Shown piece by piece: positions 40,911-52,915 of a DNA stretch of 64,000 nucleotides (position 1 is its first letter; every line of letters begins with the position of its first letter). Below the pieces are notes generated by a model. That model saw only the letters and a program-made list of their open reading frames with translations, ran no database searches and was not told the origin of the DNA. The stretch spans positions 2,542,001 through 2,606,000 of the forward strand of contig JAJFPB010000008.1 of assembly GCA_020881915.1 (NCBI GenBank), in the 5' to 3' direction. A program made the translations under genes and the position numbers. The DNA comes from Paramyrothecium sp. XJ0827. Lineage: Eukaryota; Ascomycota; Sordariomycetes; Hypocreales; Stachybotryaceae.

Positions 40911-42541
40911 ATGCAGCCTCCTTTTGAAGTCCGACCTGGACTCAGATCCGCACCAGGCTCTGATGGGCTTGAAGTCGTTCCATACGAGATCAACAAACTT
41001 TCTGATACACGCGCCGCAAACGCCCCACAGGTACAGTACGAGGGTTTGGCCCTCGAGGTATATCGCGATCAGGATGCCCCAGAGGTAGCCTACCACGAAA
41101 ATGGCTCACGGAGATATGGAGATGACGCCGACAAGGAACGCATGATCAAGTCAAATGATACGGCAACCGAGCCGTCTATCAAGAAACGAGCTTGGTGGAG
41201 GAGAAAACGATTCCTTATTCCATTGGTCCTGCTCACTTTACTCGTCATCGTCGGTGCGGCTGTGGGGGGTGCCATAGGAATTCGATCGAACAATGAAGTG
41301 CCGTCCGAGTCATCAACCTTGAGCGAGCCTCAAGCAACTTCATCCAGCACACCAGAGCCGTCGAGTTCCAGCCAGTCATCAGCATCTATTCCTACAGCAA
41401 CACCGACATCGATCAGGCCGCGGTCCCCTCTGTCTGCGACATCGTTTCGAGATAAGAGAACGAATGAAAGCACGATCTTATTGGCGTATCAAAGCCCAGA
41501 TAGTAACTTCCAAATCGCCCGGTACGTGAGATCTGGGGGGCAAAGCAAGGGCTCCTGGGAACAGCCACAAACCGTGTCTCCTGCGCGCGCTCCAAAGGAC
41601 CTGTCGGCCTTGACAATAAGCGTGATAAACGACCAACAAGATGTTTTTCAACAAGACCTTTCTGAATCTGTGGTGAGTTCCCACCTTTCAGGAAATGCGC
41701 GACAGGCTCTTACCAGTCCCAGATTAGAGTTGAGATGAGTGTTGTTGGCTTGTCGAACGACATTATCCGCCTCCATTCTGAGGTTGATTCGCCAGAGTTC
41801 AACTTTCAGCATTACAGAGATGACTCCAGCCCAGTTGCTGCTGTCTCCTCAACCCTTGCCTCGTATGGAGAGACCAGGGCCTACCTGAACTCTACCGGCG
41901 GGCTCATTCTTCAAGCACCCATTTTTATCAAGAACAACAGCCAGATTTTTTATTTTGGAGCACAACTCAACGCCGTGAATGCTACGAAACTGGCGGTGGT
42001 GCCTTTGACTACGAACAGCACTAGCCTCTACGAGGACCACAAATTCATCGTTTGGTATCAATGGGCTCAAGAAAGCTCCCTACGGCCCTGGTTCACCGGC
42101 AACAGCACATCTTACATTGGATGTTAGTCACGTCGCAATGTTCCTTGCGTTTCTCCACTGACGACTCTAGACTTTCCGCATATGGTGACAATGCCTCGCG
42201 AGGGCTCTTTCACCGCCCTGTCCGTGCCGCGCCCTACGGCGGAATATCCCGACGCCGTCAACGTGTTTTTGATATATCAAGACCGCACACATGATTTCGT
42301 GCAGATGTATCTGAACGACGAGTTTGAGTGGCAGTATTCGGCGCCAGAGGCGTTGAAGGGGGCCGACCCGGGCTCGAGCATTACGTGCACGAACCCAGTA
42401 TTCATGGACACTGATGGGTCTAGCACTATGGAAAATGTCTCAGACATGACGCGTTGTTACTTCCGTAAGGACGGATACGTCGTTGAGGTGCAGATGGATG
42501 GAACAGACTGGGTTATGCTAGGAAAGGTACCATTGCCATAG
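40911..42541 (+). CDS. Type II membrane protein with fucose-lectin-like outer domain
   Basis: Three exons (40911-41672, 41723-42122, 42171-42541) give 510 residues. An N-terminal cytoplasmic tail has the repeated motif seen in this fungal family, here GLEVVPYE and APEVAYH. A basic stop-transfer segment (KKRAWWRRKR) precedes a membrane helix at 101-123 (FLIPLVLLTLLVIVGAAVGG). A Ser/Thr/Pro stalk of about 60 residues leads to an outer domain of about 300 residues with repeating Trp/Tyr beta strands (STILLAYQSPDSNFQIARYV, KFIVWYQWAQESSLRPWFTG, AVNVFLIYQDRTHDFVQMYL), which resembles a beta-propeller of the fungal fucose-specific lectin type. Ligand-binding residues cannot be assigned. The ATG at 40911 is preferred to the upstream in-frame start at 40815. 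Confidence 0.75.
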
Positions 42542-42903
42542 ACAGTAGTGATTCGCATTTGGCGACCTGTTTGATACGCGACATAAAATATCACAATGAT
42601 GCAATCACACACTAACAATTCAATATCACGATATTTATGGTAGAATAATGCTGTTGACCGGACTGCCACTGGGACTCAAGAGACGTCGCCTTCAAAAAGA
42701 AATCCGATTCATTACTGCAATGAAACAAAAACCCCCATCAGATCAGACTCAGAATGCCATGACAAATGTATATCAAGATTTCTAGCAGTGAAATAGTCGC
42801 CCCGAAGCCCAAAGTGATAGAATTCTGTCCCTATGTAAGTTTTTCGCTGGAAACCTCAAAAGGAAATTTAGCTAGCTTCCATGCTGGCTCTTGTACAACA
42901 CAC
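42542..42903. other. Convergent 3' intergenic region
   Basis: Between the lectin-like gene (+) and the NLR (-). No feature seen. Confidence 0.35.
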
Positions 42904-45900
42904 CTAGTACGCAAAGCCGCTAAACTTCTCCTGTGCAACTGTTCCACTTTGGCTTGGTCTTGCCAGACCCAGTTCTTGGGATGACCAAATTAAGGTTTTG
43001 ATGTTGCCGAACGCAAGAGAGTCCTCCGGCCCTTGATTGTCCTCCTTCGAGCTCTGCATCTGTTGATAGACTGCTTCTACCTCATCGTGTCTCCCCTGTT
43101 GCTGAAGCACGTGTACCAAGTTTTGCATGCTGGCGAATGTATGAGGATGCCTAGACCCGAATACATCTTTCGTCAGCTGGAGTGTCTGCTGATGTATTAT
43201 CTGTGCTTCTTCGTGTTTCCCTTGCTTTCCAAGTATACATGCCAAGTTATTCATGCTGGCAAGTGTACTGGGATGCTTAGACCCTAATGCATCTTTCATC
43301 AGCTGGAGTGTTTGCCGATATATTGTTTTCGCTTCCTCATCTTTCCCTTGTTTCTCAAACACACATCCGAGATTATTCATGCTTTCGAGTGTATTGGGAT
43401 GCTTGGACCCTAATACATCTCTCCTAAGCTCTAGCGTCTGCTGATGCACCAGTCTTGCTTCCTCATATTTCCGCTGTGCCACAAGCGCGGATGCCAGGTT
43501 ATTCATGCTGGCGAGTGTTTGAGGGTGCTTAGGTCCCAACACCTCTGTCCTTAGCTTTAACGTCTGCTGATGTATTGTTTTCGCGTTTTCGTCTTCCCCT
43601 AGATCCTGAAGCATGCATCCGAGGTAATTCATGCTTTGGAGCGTACTGGGATGCCTAGACCCCAACACCTCTTCCCTTAGCTGAAGCGTCTGCTGAAGCA
43701 TTGTCCTTGCCTCCGCGTAGTCCCCCCGTTGCCGAAGCAAATCTGCTAAATTATTCATGCTGTCGAGTGTACTAGGATGCCGAATTCCCAATACATCTAT
43801 CCTCAATTCTAGCGTCAGCTGATTTAGTTCCTGCGCCTGCTCAACCTTTCCCTTATTTTGAAGCATTCTGGCTAAGTTGCTCATGGTAGTCAGTGTCGAG
43901 GGATGCTGTGACCCGTGGACTACTTGAGCTAGCTCTAGAATCTGCCGATAAATTGCCTCTGCCTCGGCATACCTCCCTTGCTCCTCAAGCACCAAGGCCA
44001 GATTGTTCGAGCTGGTGAGTATAGTCGGATGCTGTGCCCCGAGCACCTCTTTAGTAAGCTCCAGCGACTGCCGAAGAATTTCCTCTGCTTTGCCGTAATG
44101 CCTCTGCTCCCGAAGCGCCTCACCTAGGTTGCTCATAATGCTGCCTATTTCAGAGTGTTGCAAAACTCGAACCTCATTGTTAAGCTCTAGTACTTGTTGA
44201 TATATCGCCTCTGCCTCCCTGTAATTCCTCTTTGCCCAAGCACAACAGCCAGGTTATTCATAATTATGAACACTGTTGGATGATGTGCCCCTAGCACTTC
44301 CTTGTGGAGATCTAGCGTCTGCTGAAAAATTGCCTGCGCCTTTTCGTACTTCCCCTGTTGGCGAAGCATGTCTGCTATTCTATTCAAATTCCCTAAAGTC
44401 GAAGGATGTTTGGGCCCCAGCATCAACTCGGTCATCTTTTGTGAGCATCGAAATCTGTTTTCCGCTTGTTTGTACTTCCCGAGGATGTAGAAACTCTCGC
44501 CGCTTTTGACCATTAAATCCCAGAATTCGTTCTGTCTACCAGTCTTGATCCATATATCTATCGCGGTGTCTACATGCGGCATGTATGTAAGCCAAAGCTT
44601 TTTATTGTCGTGTTGCGGTGACGGGTACATGAGTGATAGTTGCCGTATCACTGTCCTGATTTGATCTGGCTCTTCTTGCTGGACCCAATTACGCATTGCT
44701 AGTCGCACAAGCCGGTGAATGTCGAATGATGCAGAGTTTTGTCGACTCGTGATGAATGTATATCCCTTCAGGGCTCCGATTGCCTTATCCTTTTCTAGGT
44801 CCATTTTGTCGTCATTCTCCTCATTTTCCTCACCGCTAGCAGGTAATAGCGACATGGGTATGTCCTTTTCTGCAAGAAAGCAGATGAACTTGAGGTAGCG
44901 TACCGCGAGGGGGTGTCGCTTCGATAGCTCTCGAAAGGAGATAAGCCATGTTTTGGCAATGGACGTAGCAGTTTGTCGGGGTTGGCGTTCGTCTTCAAAA
45001 TCCTGGCTCAACATCCTGATTTGGCTCTCATCAGAGCCCCGGTAATGGCTCAAGTACTTGGTGGTTGATAAGCTCGTCTCCGCCATAAATGACAAAGCTT
45101 GCTTCAAGGCTAGTGGCAGATGTGACAGTAGTTGAGCTAATATGCAGGTACTTTCTTCATCTGATAGCTGGTGAGGCCTGAGATTTCTCTGGAACATGCC
45201 TAGAGCCTCTTCCTCAGACATCCCAGTAATGGTCGAAAGGTTGCTTGGAGGCACACTGAGTTTCGATACCATATGGTGATAGCGAGTTGTGAAAAGGATA
45301 GAGCCCCGGCGGTTGAATGGCAGGTAATCGCGCAATGGAGGTCCTAGAGTATTATTTGCCAGCAAGTCAGCATCATCGGCATTATCAATGATCAGAAGCC
45401 AGTTGTCTGAGCTGTGTTCGAGGGCCGTCTTGACGAGGCTCTTAACATCCGCCTTGTCATCATTGATATTTGGTAGCATAAGTGCTTGGCCGATTTTGCG
45501 GTAAGCATCCTCAAAAAGTGCGGTACTGACCGCTGGCACCCAGAATATAGAGCAGTTTGCATATTTTTCATGCACAAGATAGGCAATCTCCAATGCAATT
45601 TGAGACTTGCCGACACCCCCGAGTCCCTCAATAGCCGTCCTCTGGCAATCCTGCTTGTCTTCGTTTGGAGGTACTCGATGCATAAGTTGTTCAAGAGTAT
45701 CTTTGCGTCCAATAAAGTCTCCGTTGCGCCCCAATGGGACGACAAAGAGGGCTTTCGGCTCCGCTTAAGCTCTTAGTTCCTGTACCATCTTCGCCAGTCT
45801 TATTACTTACAGCTGTTCCCCTCGTCACCCATTAGTGCGATAGGAGGAATAATGGATAGCAGTTCCTTGCCACACGCTGCTGCTACTGCTGCTGCATATG

Positions 45901-46063
45901 GCTGCCATTGCTTGTTCTTGTGTGCGTCCGCGTAATCACATATGCCTCGAATCACAAGACAATGGAAGTCATTCATGATCAACGGCGTTCTCATACTGGC
46001 CGTGAGGTAGACTTCAGTCGGAAAATCATGACTTATGTTCACATAGCTAAAACTGGCAAACAT
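42904..46063 (-). pseudogene. NB-ARC/TPR NLR with residual nucleoside phosphorylase domain, frameshifted
   Basis: The first exon (46063-45811) encodes only the end of a PNP_UDP domain ([20 protein letters not shown], then [19 protein letters not shown]). A 47-bp intron joins it to VVPLGRNGDFIGRKDTLEQL and a full NB-ARC domain: P-loop GLGGVGKSQIALEIA, Walker B WLLIIDNADDADLL, GSILFTTRYH, SHLPLALKQA and an MHD-like FDIHRLVRLAMRNW. Eleven kinesin-light-chain-type TPR units of 42 residues follow. In the second or third unit, near 44225-44229, one A is missing (ggaattac where ggaaattac would keep frame), so the frame meets a stop at 44187. The remaining units are intact in the next frame down to 42904. 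The upstream part of the phosphorylase domain is absent. Fungal NLRs of this build sense non-self and trigger a response through the N-terminal domain; this copy looks unable to do so unless the shift is a sequencing error. Confidence 0.8.
42990..44440 (-). repeat. Tandem 126-bp TPR-coding repeats
   Basis: About eleven units of 126 bp, each encoding one 42-residue TPR with the recurring core LG-x-x-HPSTL-x-SMNNLA. Neighbouring units are similar at the DNA level too, not only in protein (for example the two between about 43140 and 43400). Units near 44150 are the most divergent. Such repeats in fungal NLRs can gain and lose copies by unequal exchange. Confidence 0.8.
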
Positions 46064-46176
46064 ACCTCGACTCGGGGCTCATGCTTCTTAAGAACCATGA
46101 TAAAAATGGTTGCCGTCTCCCACAGCTTTATCTGCCATTGCGGAAAGTTCAGTATGCCTCCGTTTCATGTCTACCA
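46064..46176. other. Short spacer upstream of the NLR
   Basis: Only 113 bp separate the truncated NLR from the next gene on the same strand. No complete promoter or phosphorylase start fits here. Confidence 0.4.
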
Positions 46177-47935
46177 CTACTCTAGCTGGATCAAGACATT
46201 CTTTGCCGTCTCCTCAATTTCCTTGATATCTTTGTGCTTGCTATACATCAACCCTAAATTCTTCTCGTGCTGGCATTCGAGTACAGCAAGCGCCGAAGAC
46301 TTCCACAAAGGAACCCGGCGGCTTTTGCGATTCGAAAACATGGTAGCTGCAGCAAAGAACAGCCCGCCTAGTTCGATGAGGGCTGGTCCAACCATGTAAT
46401 ACCAGCGGATGGAAACGAATGGCTCGCTCTCAATTCTCTCTCCGCGCGCCAACTTTCCGTTCGGGCCTATGCGTACATAGTCTGTCATACACGTCGCCAT
46501 ACTTTCGAATCGCTCGGCAAGATCCACCGCACCACCTAGCGCAGTACTGAGACCGAAGTTGTCATTATTCCAGTTTCCATCCACCCACTCCGACACAATT
46601 GTCCGGGACATGAAGAAGGCTCCAAGGATGCTAAGATCCAGTCGACCTATTTCAAGGACGGGGGAGTCGTCATCATGAGGGTCGTTAAAGGAGAACGAGT
46701 CAGTTTGGTGGTTTACCTTCCAAAACTCCCTCTTCCTGAAATAATCATTCTGAAGGAGTTTTTTGGAGGAGAATGTGCTGCCATTTGCATGTACTTCGGT
46801 GAAATCGTAAACTGCAACTGACAAAGAACATTCAGTAACATTGACATCATGAGGCTCGAAATTGTGGTCGGAGGTAGATCTATAAATAGCAAATTTCAAC
46901 ATTGTTGGGAAGGATGGGGGGAACTCTGACTCTTCCCGGACTCGCCGTTCCTCCCACATCGAGGATACGTTCATTGCATAGCTGGTCATGTAGTCGGTCA
47001 TGACGTGTCGGGTCGAAACATGCAGACCTCCGGGCGTTGTCATTTGGCAGCGCTTGATAGGGCCCTTCTTGTAACATTTCTGTGTTTGCATTGCTGCGTG
47101 TGTGACATTCTTGCAATCACTCCTGAAGCCAAGAGAGGTGTACGAGCCTCTCCAGGTGCAAGCTCCTGGGCAGTTGAATACCGCAGGGCTACTTGTATTA
47201 TAGAGGCCTTGCAAGATGGCGGCCAGCATTCGGGGATCCTGGGGACTGCTCCCTAGTCATCAGATAATGTTAGATAGGAATTTTTGAGGCATACATATTC
47301 GCGTCATGTTTACCAGGGAGATAGAAATGCTGGTCCACCGCCAACTCGATGTTGCGGTTGTATGCATGTGCATACCCAAAGGTGACGTGGTCGTCTTGCG
47401 TCATGACGAACCTTTGATCAACAAGCACAACTTGCTGAACTAGAGGCGCCAAAGCGAGTCGGCAGACAACAACCAAAGCGCCGAGCGTAGCCAGGTTCCA
47501 CCTAACTGTGAAAAAGAATGCAAGAGATCCCCAGGGCCCACGGCTAGCTCCATCAAATCTTTCAAAAGTTCCGAGCTTTCGCGGGCTTGCTTTGAAATAA
47601 GACCACTTCAGTTGACTGATAGACTCACTGACAGCATGCATTAATGCGGCAGAGCAGGCAGTCGTTAAGATCGATATCATGGAGTTAAGAGAGATTCGAT
47701 TCGACCAGGCCGAAAGAGGCTTGTCATCCATGTACCAGAAAATGACAGCGATGCCAGCGAAGAGCACCAAGCTCAGAATAAGTGTCAGAATCTCCCCGAG
47801 CCATTCAGTGGGAGATAGGGTGCTATAACGACTGTACTCGGCCGAACTCGACCTCTGCGATGTTTCGTCCGTATCGCCAACATGGGCAGCACGCTGGTAT
47901 TTGTAAGGCTTCGTGCTCGTAGGATTTCCCAGCAT
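46177..47935 (-). CDS. DUF3176 membrane protein
   Basis: Two exons (47935-47295, 47245-46177) give 569 residues. Exon 1 has two membrane helices (LTLILSLVLFAGIAVIFWYM and a second near SMISILTTACSAALMHAVSE) followed by the family hallmark ISQLKWSYFK, then FERFDGASRGPWGSL and a third helix. The long middle part is extracellular with paired cysteines (CPGACTWRGSYTSLGFRSDC) and N-glycosylation sites. A last helix (YYMVGPALIELGGLFFAAAT) and a short cytoplasmic tail (LWKSSALAVLECQHEKNLG) close the protein, exactly as in DUF3176 proteins. Function is unknown; members are often lineage-expanded. The intron acceptor is ambiguous between two sites 3 bp apart. A further 5' exon starting at ATG 48106 with a strong GTGAGT donor is possible, but the phase does not fit the obvious acceptor. 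Confidence 0.82.
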
Positions 47936-48827
47936 ATTGGGCTGAACAGGCAATGTTACGATGAGGATGCTTCTTGTTCTGCCCGGGAGTGTGGCGCGAT
48001 CTCCGAATTCGCCGATGATAGGCTAGATTGCAACGAAGGTTGGCCCAACGTGCATGCGAAACGTCTCTAATCAACACTCACGACGATCGATGAAACCACT
48101 ATCCATGGAGGGGTCCACGAGCCTATATGCTCACAACATAGCTAAGCGGCTCAAGCATCAGCCGTCCGCGCATGACGTGTCCCCTCGTTTTGCCGCCAGC
48201 CTGATCTGCCGGAGAGCCTTGAACTGCATGAAAGTGCAGAAAGTAGGGCATTTCAGAGGGTACTTGGAACAGTGCCGCATCCGAACGGATCTGGCTCGCT
48301 AACCTCATTGGCTAGGTGGATGAACACAAATTTGGGCTGGCATAGCTTGGAGCGTACTACTAACATCCGGCTGGTGCCCGATACAACATGAGCCTGGCCA
48401 AGTGCACTCTTCTCGTTGTACCTGTGTATAGTAGTATGCACGATGATCTAGATGTACTAGTTTTCGGGAGGTTTCGCACCCTTGATCAGGACGGGCGCGG
48501 CTTGACGTCGGATGAAACAAAACAGCACGTTCGGGCAGATACGGTAGTGGCTGAGGGCAAGAGTACTCCAGTGCAACTAAACCAGGAACCAACCAAGAAG
48601 GCCACAAGTCAAAACGCTGGCGTTAAACTGTCTCCACCAGGGAGTGCACAACAGCTTAGTCAGGCTCGTTGATTATGTTGTCAGAACTGTTTACTTGCCG
48701 CGACTGTCTTTGTCTCCTCTTTTTTTCTGCCTTCGTAAGATTCAGAATCAGACTAGTCTCTGATCAACGCTGTGTACTTTTCAAGCTTCAATTTATGTTA
48801 AGCGCACGATCTTCTGCTTCTGCCACC
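47936..48827. other. Divergent intergenic region
   Basis: Promoters of the DUF3176 gene (-) and the GNAT gene (+). A possible extra upstream exon of the former lies near 48082-48106. Otherwise nothing is seen. Confidence 0.35.
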
Positions 48828-49580
48828 ATGGGAAGCTCTTATGAGCAGGGAAACCCTAATTTTGTCCTTGTTACACCTCAGCTCATCCTCGTGCCCACGC
48901 CCATTGCAGTTCTGAACTCTTCATACCGATGCCTGTACGCGAGTCTTCACAGAAATGTATCATTTTGCCAAATGGCCTTCGGACACCACTTCCCGCCTGT
49001 GGACTGGAGCGACGATGATACTCGGCAAGTCATAGAGACCAGGGATATTGCTAGGTGCTGGCGCGTGAGAGGCCTAGGTGATTTTGCCGTGGGATTGCGG
49101 CAACCAAGACACTCAGGGCTTTGGGAAAAAGCCACGGAACGGGAATTGTCTAGCCAGGACGGGAACCTTCGCCTGATCGAGGGATTAGACCACAACAAAC
49201 TCATGGCCGGCGACGGAAAAGACGGAAAAGACATGCAGGCTATCGAATGGGTTGGATATGCTGGCGTCCGCGATGCGACAACCACCTCAATGCGGAAACG
49301 AGCTGACAATGAACCGCAACTACCGCCATGGGAGGAGATGGTCGAGATTCGCTACGGAGTTGGGCCGGAGTACTGGGGGCGGGGCATTGCAAAAAGTGCT
49401 GGAGAGGCAGTTATGCAATGGGCAGTTGCTGAGCGGGGAGTGAGAAGGTTTGTTGCCGAGACCGAGAGGGAGAATGTGAGGAGTGGGAGTGTTCTGAGGA
49501 AGATGGGCTTCAGCTTGAGTGGAACAGATTATTGGGAGGAGCCTAGCGAGGTTGAGTGGGAAAGAGTTGTACAATCTTGA
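48828..49580 (+). CDS. GNAT-family N-acetyltransferase
   Basis: Single exon, 250 residues. The ATG at 48828 has an ideal context (gccaccATGg) and is preferred over in-frame starts further upstream. The RimJ/RimL-type GNAT fold is clear: FVLVTPQLILVPTPIAVLNS at the N-terminus, EWVGYAGVRD, then EIRYGVGPEYWGRGIAKSAG (acetyl-CoA pyrophosphate loop) and AETERENVRSGSVLRKMGFS at the C-terminus. It transfers acetyl from acetyl-CoA to an amine of unknown identity, such as a small metabolite or a protein N-terminus. No localisation signal is seen. Confidence 0.88.
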   Translation: MGSSYEQGNPNFVLVTPQLILVPTPIAVLNSSYRCLYASLHRNVSFCQMAFGHHFPPVDWSDDDTRQVIETRDIARCWRVRGLGDFAVGLRQPRHSGLWEKATERELSSQDGNLRLIEGLDHNKLMAGDGKDGKDMQAIEWVGYAGVRDATTTSMRKRADNEPQLPPWEEMVEIRYGVGPEYWGRGIAKSAGEAVMQWAVAERGVRRFVAETERENVRSGSVLRKMGFSLSGTDYWEEPSEVEWERVVQS

Positions 49581-49766
49581 ATTCTGGACCGGCCCACGAC
49601 ATACTAGCCATGGAGGCAATCGGTCTCATTGCCGTACGGGGCCTGCGTGTAGCCCTGGTGTTGCAATATTGCGATTTGCATTCGGGATGGCCATCTGTTT
49701 GTGTCTTCTATTTCCACAATTGCGTGTGCCTTTTGGATGTTGATGTGCGGAGTTTATACAAGCCCC

Positions 49767-51719
49767 TCAAGACACTCTGCCAATGCCAACAAGGAAGAAG
49801 AGAAATGCAAGTACAAATGCGGCTATGGCGAAACCGCTCTGCACATCATCTCTTATCAAGGAATAGATGATGGCTGTAGCGAGTGCGACTGCGAAAGCGC
49901 CGCAGCCTGCGAAGAATAGCAACACCGTGTCAGGGCCCTCCTTGAGCTCCAGACCCCAGCCCACCGAGCTGCCCTTGACCGGGCAAGCTGTGAGCTTGTT
50001 ACGAAGCCTTTTCGGCACCCGCCGGAACAAGACAGGCACAACGTCTGCGTGTTCCGGATGCTCAAAGTAGTGCATGAGCATGTTGAGCCCGATCGGTGGG
50101 CTCAACCCATCGGATGCTGACCGCTCGAACATGTACTCGTTCTCGTGAGCATCGGATGGGAGGGATGGCTTCTGTTGTATGTCGACGAGTTCGTTGTGGA
50201 ACACTTCAAAGCGTACAAAGTTGATGGCACTGACGCGGAGGAACCAAGGCCACGGTCGGCGCCGGCACGTCGTCCTGTAGCACTCCCGCAGGAGGGTGAA
50301 AAAGACCTGGTCGGAGCGTATCCGGCAGACTTCCTCCTGGCGCAGCTTGGTGGCCCAGCGCATAAAAGGGTGGCAGACGAGGAGGTAGTTGTGCAGGATC
50401 TGGGACGAGTTGGCGGATTGTGGGCATGCGAACAAATCACTGTTTACCAAGTTCGGCTTGTGATGGCTTGGCAGGTTATTGGGTGATGTGTTCTGGGTGA
50501 ACTTGATACTGTTCCACAACTCCTTGATGGTGGGGATCCGATTGTTCTTTTGGCTTGGATTTTCAGCGTCCATTGGCTCAGCCGCCGTGTCTATTTCCGC
50601 CAGTTCTCCATATTTACCATCAAGCTGTGCCTTGAACTCCTCGACGGCTCCGCTTCGCAGTTCGATGTAGTCGTCTGAGATGACCAGTCCACACCGCTGC
50701 TTTTGTCAGCGTAAGCACCAGACGTCGGGTTGCATACTTACACATTGGTGTCGTAGTGTCACCTTTTTGGTCTGTGGCGGACTGGCGAACAAGCGGCGCC
50801 AGGAATGACAAGATGTGCGTATCATATCCGTCAGGTGAAATACATTCCATCTCAGTGGGGGCTGGGCTCGCAAGACCCATGCTTTGACATTATTCTCCAG
50901 GTAGTCAATTTGCGGCGTCTCGAAGAGGAACTCGTGAACAAGTCGATGGTCAAAGGAAGCTTCGGCAATGTCGTGTGATTCATCCCCACCCGGCTCTAAC
51001 TCCACAGCAATATGATCCTCAAGATTTCTTTTCTGCTCTGCAATAGTCGTCATCTCTGGAAGCCATGCTTCCACAATTCGGGACGCCACGTCCGACGCAC
51101 GTCGTTGGACGATCCTGCTTGCCCGATGTTCCAGTGAGCCCGAGGCTTGCTTGCATAGGTCCTGGCCGAATCTTTTGATGAACCTCGACAGAGTGACGCG
51201 AGGATTAACCACGGAAAGTTCAATCACCTGTGGCCATAGATGTTTCAGGTCGTGGTAGTTCAAAAGCCGGTGAAACAATTCGTCGACGAGAGCAGGGTCC
51301 GGCACAGTTAGCCCGGTTACGGCCGACGAAGGTGCGATGGAGAATATCGACTCGGTATCAACATCACTGGCAGCATATAACTTGTTGTTCGCGATTCCTT
51401 CAGAACTTTCTGTTTCCAGGACAGGGCTCGGTTGGTCTTGTTGCGGCTGGCTGGGCTTCGACTCGTCTCCCTCAGTAGTCAAGGGGGCTCCAGATTGCCA
51501 TTGTCTTCCCTCGATTGAGTCGGACACAGGTTTTGTGCGTTGTGCCGCGCCATCATAGAGTGGCGGGCCTTCAGTATGTGCTGAACATGCGTAGCCGACG
51601 TATACGTGGCGCTGTTTTATATGATGTCCCCGGGATCCATAGGCCCAGCACCGATCAACGGCATGTTTGTAGTACAAACATCTGCAGGCCGAGTATAATT
51701 CCAGAATCTGATAGCACAT
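49767..51719 (-). CDS. Fungal Cys-rich protein with two C-terminal membrane helices
   Basis: Two exons (51719-50742, 50696-49767) give 635 residues. The N-terminus (MCYQILELYSACRCLYYKHA, VDRCWAYG, YVGYACSAH) is a Cys-rich module common to a family of fungal proteins of unknown function. The central part holds LFHRLLNYHDLKHLWPQVIE and a helical region. Splicing restores CRCGLVISDDYIELRSGAVE, another family signature with paired cysteines. The C-terminus has GWGLELKEGPDTVLLFFAGC and two membrane helices (LLFFAGCGAFAVALATAII, FAIAAFVLAFLFFLVGIG). Probably a membrane-tethered protein with metal-binding Cys pairs. The Met at residue 1 is chosen because the family starts with this MCY motif; the frame upstream has only a TTG. 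Confidence 0.78.
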
Positions 51720-52915
51720 GCCAACGATTGCATTCAAGCGCCCGGTCGAAGACCCAGATTATGTTTGAGAATAAAATTGTGGCGAGTCACTGCCGAAAAA
51801 TTCGGGGCGTATCATCCCCGCATTGAGGCTGTGCCATGTAGAAGCCCTTGGAATGTGACTGGCCCCCCTGTTCGACGGTGAGGCACGGTTTGCGACCTTT
51901 AGAAGTTCTCGAGAATAAACGTACAGCTCCAGATGAAAGCTATCACAAGGCAGGGCCCGTCTCAAAAAGCAGCCATTGTGCGTTACATCCCTTTCCTGAA
52001 CTTGTTTCTGGCGCTCAACTTCAACATTGTATATCAGGACTATTCAATGGGCACTGAGCTTGCAACTCACCACAGATGTGCATCACAGCGCAGTCAAGGA
52101 CCATGCGAGATGCTTAACTAGACCTCTTGGCTCCTTCTTAATCCTAGATCAGCCCGAATCATCACTTTATCCCCGCTTTCTCCTCTTGGTGGGCACTCAT
52201 CGGATGAGGCTCACTTTCGGTTTCCCAGCATCAATGCTGATTTTGAGCATTCTGATAAGAAGGAGTAGATTGACCGTTTGGAGGACGGTTCATAACATAT
52301 CTAGCACAATTCGATACGAGGCCATTTTTCCTTCCGAAAGCTAATTATTATGATTCAGAAGAATAAATACAAATAATCTGACATGATCTTCGTGGCTACT
52401 TCTATGCTGATAAAAGGAGCCGTTGTCAAAACGCTTCTGGGCTATTGCTGCATACAGACCAGAACCTCAGTAGCCTCTGTTGGCAATCTGCAACGCATCG
52501 ACACGTCACGTACCAAGTTCATCCCTTCAATCTTTCTTTTCAACTTAAACGTCTGGCCCCCAAATGATTCCGGCCCCAAGCTGACTCGAACAAGACCTGA
52601 AGATGTCGTTGAGGATGAGGCGAAGAGGTGAGCGTTATTGCTGTCTAAGCATGGCCGGAAAAGGAACCACGACAACTGGGTGCTCGACTTCGGCAATTCC
52701 GCTCCCGAACCAACCTGGTAAATGATAACTGATGCTTCAGGCTATTATAGCTAGTGGCAAACGTAGTACTCGAAGCAGGGCTTGCACGTTGTTCCAGCCA
52801 CCTCAAAAACTTGCATCTTTAAGGTACGTGCAAACCCATCAAGCGATGAGACAAGTCACCGCAACAGTATCCACCATGTCTCGTGGATATTTCATCAGGA
52901 GTCGTAAGTCAAAGA
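51720..52915. other. Intergenic
   Basis: 1.2 kb with no supported gene. Only short frames without motifs. Confidence 0.35.

Noticed and set aside
48082..48106. Extra 5' exon of the DUF3176 gene (ATG 48106, GTGAGT donor)
   Set aside because: The donor is strong, but joining to the only good acceptor near 47942 breaks the reading frame; kept only as a note.
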